From the NCBI GenBank assembly GCA_016932475.1, contig JAFGCU010000096.1, positions 1 through 64,000 on the forward strand: a stretch of 64,000 nucleotides of DNA. The letters are read 5' to 3'. This document shows positions 57,266 to 64,000 of this stretch, piece after piece. The notes beneath the pieces were generated by a model, which searched no databases, was not told where the DNA came from, and worked only from the letters and a program-made list of their open reading frames with translations. The stretch is from Anaerolineales bacterium. Its GTDB lineage: Bacteria; Chloroflexota; Anaerolineae; Anaerolineales; RBG-16-64-43. Made by a program: the position numbers and the translations under genes. Within the stretch, counting starts at the first letter, position 1. Each line of letters begins with the position of its first letter.

Positions 57266-57331
57266 GGAAGAGGCGTTTATCGCGGAGGGCTGCATGCGGG
57301 ATGTATTTACCTTCCGCAACCCCGTGGGGTT

Positions 57332-59530
57332 TTACGGGATGATGAACAACGAGGTCCATTCCGGTGCGGGAGGCGCGCTGCCGCCTTCCACCATCGCCTG
57401 CCAGGTCTCATCGGTCATGCGCTCGGACGGCGGTACCGTGAACTCGTAATAGGTGAACACGGCGCCGAAACCGATGCGCCACGGCGAATCCGGGAAGATG
57501 ACGATGACCGGCGTGGGTTGGCCGACTCCCTCTTCGAGGACGACCAAATTGCCGTTTGCATCCAGCCCGGTGGCGACGTCCGCGACCAGCGCGGCCTTCT
57601 GGTCGGAAAGATCGCGATAGTCTCCACCGCCTTCACGGTCGGAGGCCGCAAGGGTGAACGCTTCCAGCGTGCCCCCGTAGAACTGGATGCGCAAGTACTC
57701 ATCCCGGGTGAGTTCCTGCCCGGCAAGCTCCCGTTCTGCGGCGGATTGCAGGAACTCCAGCAGATCGATCAGGTTTTCCAGGTTGCCGCGGGTGGTTTCC
57801 GAGAGCAGATTGCGGGCTTGCAGCCCGGAGCGGGTCATCATCGCCAGCGCCCGCAGGCGGGCATAGGCTTCCGGATTGGGTTCGACGTACCCATGCGGGG
57901 GTTCCGGCGGCCCGCCGCCGCCCATCTCGGCCATGACCTGTTTGGCGTAAAGGATCGTATCGTGCTTGAGTTCGGTCCAGGAAGCGAGCGCGGTATGCAG
58001 GTCCTTGCGAGTCCACGCCTGCGTTTGCATGAAGGCGGGGAAGCGCGCGTCTTTGGCCGCGATCAGCGGCTCGAAGGAATACAGCCAGGCGTAATACAGG
58101 TTCTGGGTCCAGGTATCCGCCTGCAGCGCGGCCACCTCCCCCTGCACCTTCGTCATCTGCTTGTCGAAGTTTTCATACTGGTCCTCGCCCATCCCGCGCA
58201 GAAGCGAGAGCGCTTCCCCGGAACCGAGCGCCGCGAAGAAATCCAGCGCTTTGGGAAGGCCGCGCGGTTTTTCAAGCGTCCCGACGTTGCGCCAGATCAT
58301 TTGACCGAAGACGTATTCGTCAAGCGTGAAGCGCTGGCCCATCAGCCGGAACCCCTTGGTGGCATCGGTCTTGTCCTCCCAGATCCAGACCCACATCGAG
58401 TTGATCTGCGGCGGCGGGAGGGCCTTGGCGGCCTCCATGAACTCGGCGATCCCGTCTGCATCCGCATAGGCGGATATCGGCGCCCCGGCGCCGAACACCG
58501 AATCCGAAAGCGCGCCGTATTCGGTGAAGGAAAGATCGTCCGCCTTGCCGACGATGAAGACGGTCGGTTCGTAGATGTTTTTCCACAGAGACTCGGCCGA
58601 TGCGCCGTCCGGAGCGGTGCTTGTGCGCAGAGCCTGGGTGGCCAGCAGCGCGCGCTGGGTCTCGAACGAATCCCGCAGGCGGAAGGTCAGCCGGCCGTAC
58701 CACATCATCGCTTTAAAATACTGCTTCAGTTCCTCGCTCCTGGTGTAGTGGCCGCGCGGGATGTACTGACTGTAATCCTCGATAAGTTTCTTATCCTGCG
58801 CGAGGTCCGCGCGGTCCCAGACGGGCGAGATCTCCGGCCCGGCGGCGGCGTGGATCAGCGCCAACTCGGCGGAGACCAGATCGGCGGCTTCGGCGGGAAT
58901 GGCATCCGGCATGCCGAGGAGCACGCCGGCGATGGCGAAGAAAGCGACGTTGCGGCGGGCCGGCTCTTCGAGCGCGGTCCCCTGCGATTGCACAAACTGG
59001 TCGTGCGAGGCGGAGAGGAGCGTGGCGGTGAGCGTTTTGAGTGCGGAGATGAAATACTCGCGCTCCAGGTCGCGGAGCATTTTATCGAATATCAGATGGT
59101 AGACGTGATAAACGGAATCGGTCGTCACAAAGACCGGCTGCTCGTCGTAGCGGAGGGACTCATACAACTGATAGAACTCCTGGAACCGGCCGGGTTCCGG
59201 CGGGGTGACGACAAATCCGTTTGACGCCAGCGCGCTTTTTTGGGCCGCGCTCAGGGTGTGCGAATCCACACCCTGAACCTGGGCGAGATCGACCGGGAGC
59301 GAGTACCCGCCGGTAAAGGCGTCCGGGAGCGCGACCGTGATCGCGGGGTACTCGGCGAAGGCGGCCGGATGCGCATTGGCGGGAGGGGTCATGGCAGGCA
59401 CAGGCGCGGTGCCGGTGGCGGCGGTCGCCGCCTCGAGCGTGGAAGAAACGGGCACAAGGTTGCAGGCCATGGCTGTGGCAGCGACGAGGACGAAATAGCC
59501 GGCGATGGAGGGGATACGTTTTTGGTTCAC
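57332..59530 (-). CDS. DUF3160-like secreted lipoprotein
   Basis: N-terminal ATAMACNLVPVSS lipobox-like; LRYDEQPVFVTTDSVYHVYHLIFDKMLRDLE; YVEPNPEAYARLRALAMMTRSGL. Confidence 0.85.
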   Translation of the reverse strand: MNQKRIPSIAGYFVLVAATAMACNLVPVSSTLEAATAATGTAPVPAMTPPANAHPAAFAEYPAITVALPDAFTGGYSLPVDLAQVQGVDSHTLSAAQKSALASNGFVVTPPEPGRFQEFYQLYESLRYDEQPVFVTTDSVYHVYHLIFDKMLRDLEREYFISALKTLTATLLSASHDQFVQSQGTALEEPARRNVAFFAIAGVLLGMPDAIPAEAADLVSAELALIHAAAGPEISPVWDRADLAQDKKLIEDYSQYIPRGHYTRSEELKQYFKAMMWYGRLTFRLRDSFETQRALLATQALRTSTAPDGASAESLWKNIYEPTVFIVGKADDLSFTEYGALSDSVFGAGAPISAYADADGIAEFMEAAKALPPPQINSMWVWIWEDKTDATKGFRLMGQRFTLDEYVFGQMIWRNVGTLEKPRGLPKALDFFAALGSGEALSLLRGMGEDQYENFDKQMTKVQGEVAALQADTWTQNLYYAWLYSFEPLIAAKDARFPAFMQTQAWTRKDLHTALASWTELKHDTILYAKQVMAEMGGGGPPEPPHGYVEPNPEAYARLRALAMMTRSGLQARNLLSETTRGNLENLIDLLEFLQSAAERELAGQELTRDEYLRIQFYGGTLEAFTLAASDREGGGDYRDLSDQKAALVADVATGLDANGNLVVLEEGVGQPTPVIVIFPDSPWRIGFGAVFTYYEFTVPPSERMTDETWQAMVEGGSAPPAPEWTSLFIIP

Positions 59531-59531
59531 A

Positions 59532-60254
59532 TTATCTCCTTGTATCGAATTGCCCGCTCATAGTATCCAGCAGCACGGCTGGCAAACCGTTCTCATCCAG
59601 CAGCAGGACGAACCGGCCGGGGCCGGTGTTCCGGCGGTCCACGAGCGAGAAACCGAACCCGTTCCATTCCCACAGGGCAAGCGCCCTGCCCAGCGCGGGA
59701 GTATCGTACGTGCTTTCCACCGTCATCAGCTCGTCGCGTCCGTCGCCATCCCAATCGGCGGCGAAAAACGCCAGAACGGGTTCCGCCATCGCGGACCCAG
59801 CCCATAACTCACGGAAACGCGTTTCCCCCCAACCCCAGAGGATTATATGACAAGAACGATTTTGCGAATCCTGAAACCCGGCGATCCGTCCGCCGTGAGG
59901 CTGCCAGGCATCGACCGGCCAGGGTTGGAAGGGCCGCCATACGGCCATGACCACTTCCGGACGGCCATCCCGATTCACATCCGCCATTTGCGCCGCGGAA
60001 ACATCCCACTCCGGCGGACTGATCCACAGCGGATCGGCGCCGCGCAAGACGCTGATCCGGCCGGCGGAAATCGTGATCCGTTCGATCCGGCCGTCCGCGT
60101 CCAAATCCGATTCGCGCGTTGGAATGGCCGGTCGGGAGGGACGGGGGGATGCCGCAACCCATCCCCCCCGCTCCCAATGCACGAGGTCCGGGGGGGAGCG
60201 GAATGTTGCCAGCTGTGCCAGAAATGCCAGGATGAGGAGCGCTTTCCGATTCAT
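59532..60254 (-). CDS. FG-GAP/VCBS-like repeat protein
   Basis: Signal-peptide-like N-terminus; SDLDADGRIERITI, ADVNRDGRPEVVMAVW, ADWDGDGRDELMTVES. Confidence 0.8.
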   Translation of the reverse strand: MNRKALLILAFLAQLATFRSPPDLVHWERGGWVAASPRPSRPAIPTRESDLDADGRIERITISAGRISVLRGADPLWISPPEWDVSAAQMADVNRDGRPEVVMAVWRPFQPWPVDAWQPHGGRIAGFQDSQNRSCHIILWGWGETRFRELWAGSAMAEPVLAFFAADWDGDGRDELMTVESTYDTPALGRALALWEWNGFGFSLVDRRNTGPGRFVLLLDENGLPAVLLDTMSGQFDTRR

Positions 60255-60334
60255 CAGGGACCGCGGGTATTGTACAATTGAGATCCGGGAAGAGCAAAAC
60301 GGGCGGCCGGCCGATCCGGCACAAGGAGGAACCG

Positions 60335-60838
60335 ATGAAGAAAATCACCAATTCCAATTTGCAGAATGCCTTTGCCGGTGAAAGCCAGGCCCATATCCGC
60401 TATGCCAATTTCGCGGAACGCGCCCAAAAAGACGGATTGCCCAACATTGCCCGGCTGTTTGAAGCGGCTTCGGCCTCCGAGAAGATCCACGCCGGCAATC
60501 ACCTGAAGGCGCTGGACGGCGTTCAGGATTCTCCGTCCAATCTGACGTCCGCGGCCGGCGGCGAGGATTTTGAAATCGAGGAAATGTATCCCGCCTATAT
60601 CGCGATCGCCGAACAGCAGGCGGAGAAAAAGGCTCAGCGGACGATGAACAACGCACTGCAGGCGGAGAAGATCCACCTCGCGCTGTACCGCCGCGCCGCC
60701 GCCGATCTCTCAGCGGGCAAGGATATCGGGACGGTGGATTATTACGTCTGCCCGGTGTGCGGGTATACGATGGAAGGCGATCCGCCGGACGTCTGCCCGG
60801 TCTGTGGCGCGAAGCACGAGACTTTCAGGAAGTATTGA
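60335..60838 (+). CDS. Rubrerythrin
   Basis: FAGESQAHIRYANFAERAQKDG..NIARLFEAASASEKIHAGNHL; C-terminal rubredoxin-like YVCPVCGYTMEGDPPDVCPVCGAKHETFRKY. Confidence 0.96.
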   Translation: MKKITNSNLQNAFAGESQAHIRYANFAERAQKDGLPNIARLFEAASASEKIHAGNHLKALDGVQDSPSNLTSAAGGEDFEIEEMYPAYIAIAEQQAEKKAQRTMNNALQAEKIHLALYRRAAADLSAGKDIGTVDYYVCPVCGYTMEGDPPDVCPVCGAKHETFRKY

Positions 60839-60841
60839 TAA

Positions 60842-61004
60842 CGACCATCGACCATCGACCATCGACCATTGACCATCGCAATTACTCGTTTGGGAATCGA
60901 TTGTGCGCGGCCGATATTCACCATCTTATGGGGATTGTTCAAAACAATAGACGCGAGCAAACGGTCCTCGCACGATTTTCGGCGATGGTCGATGGTCTAT
61001 GGTC
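60842..61004. repeat. GACCATCG tandem array with distal inverted copy
   Basis: GACCATCGACCATCGACCATCGACCATTGACCATCG ... GGCGATGGTCGATGGTCTATGGTCGG. Confidence 0.8.
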
Positions 61005-61018
61005 GGTTTTCCCGCGAC

Positions 61019-61579
61019 TCACTCCTCGAAACTCTCCACATGATAAATCGATACCTCCAGCTTTTCCCTTCGCCACAGGTCGTAGTCAAAGCCCATTTTC
61101 TCGCACAGCATATCCAGGAACGAATACGGATCGGGGATCTGATCCCATACCTGCGGTAGGAAGGTGGCGCGGCGCATGCCGCGCGCGAGGATGATGCCAT
61201 CCTGACCCGGATGAAGAAGCGCGGGTAGCGCCTCCGGGTGGGAATAGGGCAGCGGGACCGGGGCGCTCAGGACGGATATTTCGATGTGCAGGTCGTCCAG
61301 TTCGGATTGCGTAAGGGGCGGAAAGCGGAAATCGCGGAAGGCCGCGTCGCCGGCGTGTTCGTGGACGTCCGCGGCGAGCGGCTGGCGTGCTTCCAGACTC
61401 CCGATGCAGCCACGCAGGTTACCATCGCGGGTCAGGGTCACAAAACTCGCCCCCGGAACCTGAAGCTCCGGGGGAAGCGATTCGAGATCGAGGCGGGGTT
61501 CGATTTTGTCGTTAAGCTGCACGGCGATGGAATCCCGGGCGATAGCCAGCAATTTGCGTTTGCATTCTTCCGACAGCAT
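61019..61579 (-). CDS. AMMECR1-domain protein (AmmeMemoRadiSam system protein A-like)
   Basis: GASFVTLTRDGNLRGCIGSLEARQPLAADVHEHAGDAAFRDFRFPPLTQSELDDLHIEISVLSAP; PQVWDQIPDPYSFLDMLCEKMG. Confidence 0.92.
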   Translation of the reverse strand: MLSEECKRKLLAIARDSIAVQLNDKIEPRLDLESLPPELQVPGASFVTLTRDGNLRGCIGSLEARQPLAADVHEHAGDAAFRDFRFPPLTQSELDDLHIEISVLSAPVPLPYSHPEALPALLHPGQDGIILARGMRRATFLPQVWDQIPDPYSFLDMLCEKMGFDYDLWRREKLEVSIYHVESFEE

Positions 61580-61951
61580 CGGGGATCCCCTTTCGTTTCC
61601 GTCCGCGGTATGGCGGGCGGTTACCCTTTTCCCGCGGCCACCGCCGCGCCGCACGCCGGGGTTTCCGCCACCCCGTCCATGACTTCGAGGACATCGCAGC
61701 GGACGCCGTTACGTGACTTCTCGCCCATGGCCCGGGCGCTTCCCGGCATCCATTGGAAGGCTTCCTGCCGGGCCTATCCGCTGAAGATCGCGGTATGGCC
61801 GCCGCAAAGCGCTTGGAGCCCGCCGGCGAAATTCCTCAATATGCCGCGGGACCGGACGGCAGTGCCGCACGCCCCGTGATTGCGGACGATGCGGCATCCC
61901 TCGATGGGGAACGCGTTGTGCTTCTCATGGACGAGACCATTGGTATCGCAA

Positions 61952-62887
61952 TTAATCGGTTTTCCCGGACCATTCGCCTGGAAAAGCCTGCAGCGCGCGC
62001 TCGGCGGCATTGGCGATGTTCTGATCCTTGTCGTACCGGCGCATGCGGAGGACGTCCTGGGCTTCCTTTGTCCGGAATTCCACCAGGGCGATAAGCGCCA
62101 GCAGCCGAGCGGGCCCGTTCGACCCTTCTTGAAGATTCCCGTCGACAACCAGGTACCCCTGACGCGGATTTTTAAGGATCTCGATCAGCACCGGGATGAC
62201 GACCGGGTCCTTGATTTTCACCAGCCTCTGAACCGCGGCCTGGCCGCTATCCAGCTCGGCGGCGCGCACGGCCCGGAACCGCAGGATCTGGACCAGGGTG
62301 CGGATGGCGACATCCGAGACCACCGGATCTTCATCCTGCATCGCGACTTCAAGCTCGGTGAGAATCGCATCGTCCTGCGCCATCCCCGTGCGGTTGGAAA
62401 ATTCCACCGCCGCTTCCTGACGGACCCTGGACCCGCCGCTGCGGAGATCATAAGCGCTCTTCGCGCGCTGCACGAGCCTTCCCACCGGGGTGTTGGAGGT
62501 GGCGGCGGCAGCCCTGTTGAACAACGCCGCTTTCTCTTCCGGGCTCATCGCCATGATCTTTTTTGCGCGGTTTACGGCTTCCACCACTTCCGCATCCCCG
62601 CAGCCGAGCAACTCCTCCAGCGTGTTCAGCATCGTTTTCTCGCCCGTGGGATTTTCGATCGCGCGCAGGCGGTCGCGCCAGACATTCACCTGCTCCGCCA
62701 TGACCAGTTGTTTTTCCTTCAGGGTTTCCTGCTCCTGGATGATCCGCGGGCGCTCGGTTTCTTCCTCTTCCACCCATTTCCGGCGCAAGACGGCCAGTTG
62801 ATCCGCGAGCAAGGTGAATTCGCGCTGAATGGCGGTCACCTTCCGTTCGAGCACCATGGCAAGATCTTTTAATTCAAGGATGACCAA
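61952..62887 (-). CDS. Coiled-coil plus HEAT-like repeat protein
   Basis: N-terminal coiled coil; VRQEAAVEFSNRTG.., DPVVSDVAIRTLVQIL, DPVVIPVLIEILKN repeats. Confidence 0.65.
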   Translation of the reverse strand: MVILELKDLAMVLERKVTAIQREFTLLADQLAVLRRKWVEEEETERPRIIQEQETLKEKQLVMAEQVNVWRDRLRAIENPTGEKTMLNTLEELLGCGDAEVVEAVNRAKKIMAMSPEEKAALFNRAAAATSNTPVGRLVQRAKSAYDLRSGGSRVRQEAAVEFSNRTGMAQDDAILTELEVAMQDEDPVVSDVAIRTLVQILRFRAVRAAELDSGQAAVQRLVKIKDPVVIPVLIEILKNPRQGYLVVDGNLQEGSNGPARLLALIALVEFRTKEAQDVLRMRRYDKDQNIANAAERALQAFPGEWSGKTD

Positions 62888-63023
62888 GTCTGACTCTCCG
62901 CTGGGGCCTTTGCGGCGGGTTTGCCCGGAGTATTGGCAGTCCTTGAATCATAGCACTGGCATAAAGCGCGTCAAGTGGATCGGGGAAGCGGGGTGATACA
63001 ATTTTCCATGAGGGAGGAAGCGT

Positions 63024-63284
63024 ATGGGTGTTCCCCCGGTGGATCTCCGCAATCATTCCCGGCAGACCAAACGGCGCCTCATGGCCGGAGGGCTGGCGCT
63101 GTTTTTCGTGGTCGGAACCGTTTTCATCGCCGCTACCTATGGAACGCCGGCGGCGGGATGCGGGCTGGCGTTCTTCCTTGCGGCATTGATGCCTATCGGC
63201 CTGATCGGCCTGGTTCTGGCCGGGTTGCAGTGGGTCTTGGAACGAGCCGGGCGGGACGATACCGAAAGCGGAAAAAAGGAATGA
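63024..63284 (+). CDS. Small two-TM membrane protein
   Basis: LALFFVVGTVFIAATYG and CGLAFFLAALMPIGLIGLVLAGL; ATGA overlap with the next gene. Confidence 0.65.
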   Translation: MGVPPVDLRNHSRQTKRRLMAGGLALFFVVGTVFIAATYGTPAAGCGLAFFLAALMPIGLIGLVLAGLQWVLERAGRDDTESGKKE

Positions 63285-64000
63285 ACCCGCGAAAGATCGT
63301 GCTTCGCGTTGTTTCCGTCCTGGCAGGAGCGGCGCTCGTCGTAACCCTGGGAATCGGCGCGGCGTCGGTTTTTGCGCCCCACACCGTTCCTTCCCAAACG
63401 GCGCCGCAGACACCCCGATCCGGATCGTCCACCGACCCGGCCCTGCCGGCTGAGATCATTCCGCTGCAGGCTGCTCCGGTTCCTTCCGGACGGGAAGCCC
63501 TCTCTCTCTCCAACCTGGACGCGCTGAAGGAACTCGGTCATTTTGGACGCGGCTGGCCGGCCGCCGCCGATTATTCGCCGGACGGAGTACAACTGGCGAT
63601 GGGGACCTCGCGCGGTGTGGAGATACTCGCCACAGCCGATTGGACGTCCACCGCCTCCTATTCCTACTCTTCGCCGGTTCTGGCGGTCCGGTACTCTCCC
63701 GATGGGAAATGGCTGGCGGCCGGTATGCAGGACGGAACGGTTGTAATCCTCGAAGCGGCGTCGGGAAAAACGGAGCACAGGTTTCTCTGGCATGCGCGTC
63801 CGGTTCGCGGCCTGGCTTTCTCCGGTTGGCAACAAACGAGCAGGCCCTCGGCGTTTCTCGCGTCGGGCGCCGAGGATGGATCCGTCGCCGTTTGGGATCT
63901 GAATTCCGGACTGGCCCGCCAGCGGTTCACCAACCCGCTGCTCGGGTACTGGGGATACGGCATCCGCAGCCTGGCTTTTTCCCCGGATGACACGGTTCTG
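63281..64000 (+). CDS. Secreted WD40-repeat protein, truncated by the window end
   Basis: Open from ATG 63281 to the window end (absent from the ORF track): MNPRKIVLRVVSVLAGAALVV signal, then YSPDGVQLAMGTSRGVEIL, YSPDGKWLAAGMQDGTVVILEAASG, FLASGAEDGSVAVWDLNSG. Confidence 0.85.
   Translation, partial: MNPRKIVLRVVSVLAGAALVVTLGIGAASVFAPHTVPSQTAPQTPRSGSSTDPALPAEIIPLQAAPVPSGREALSLSNLDALKELGHFGRGWPAAADYSPDGVQLAMGTSRGVEILATADWTSTASYSYSSPVLAVRYSPDGKWLAAGMQDGTVVILEAASGKTEHRFLWHARPVRGLAFSGWQQTSRPSAFLASGAEDGSVAVWDLNSGLARQRFTNPLLGYWGYGIRSLAFSPDDTVL

Noticed and set aside
56912-59224. 770-aa plus-strand ORF opposite the CapA-like/DUF3160-like genes
   Set aside because: Low-complexity, Gly/Arg/Asp-rich antisense shadow ORF typical of high-GC DNA; the minus-strand genes have clear family motifs.

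Overview
The window looks like high-GC chromosomal DNA, and gene content and style suggest a Chloroflexota/Anaerolineae-like bacterium (inference only). The main feature is an ~14 kb branched-chain amino-acid operon (ilvD-ilvB-ilvN-ilvC-leuA-methyltransferase-leuC-leuD-cimA-leuB-like-leuB, 6.5-20.0 kb). Its leader, missing from the supplied ORF track, holds a promoter, a 32-aa Ile/Leu/Val-rich peptide ORF, a pause-type hairpin, an antiterminator/terminator pair and a T-run. This is a textbook architecture for ribosome-mediated attenuation and is my top finding. Other content: hom, a dus gene with no canonical start codon at the expected place, a PucR-type regulator, nrdJ/nrdR next to a perfect inverted pair of DnaA boxes, rplY with a 5'UTR hairpin, an ECF sigma factor plus a tiny membrane protein, serA, lysS plus a GTGA-coupled orphan DHp-like mini-protein, greA, a GH3 hydrolase, a divergent Ser/Thr kinase / FHA-winged-helix pair, tRNA-Pro, hisS plus tRNA-His plus a tyrosine recombinase, pfk/aldolase, a cation cluster (APC/KimA-like permease, P-type ATPase with DKSGT, two TrkA/RCK proteins), an HD-GYP protein, CapA-like and DUF3160-like genes, a 44-bp perfect loop-less palindrome, rubrerythrin, AMMECR1 and a truncated WD40 gene. 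Several intergenic repeat families are present. No CRISPR array, rRNA or obvious prophage was seen. All family calls are from motif recognition by eye; no searches were run.
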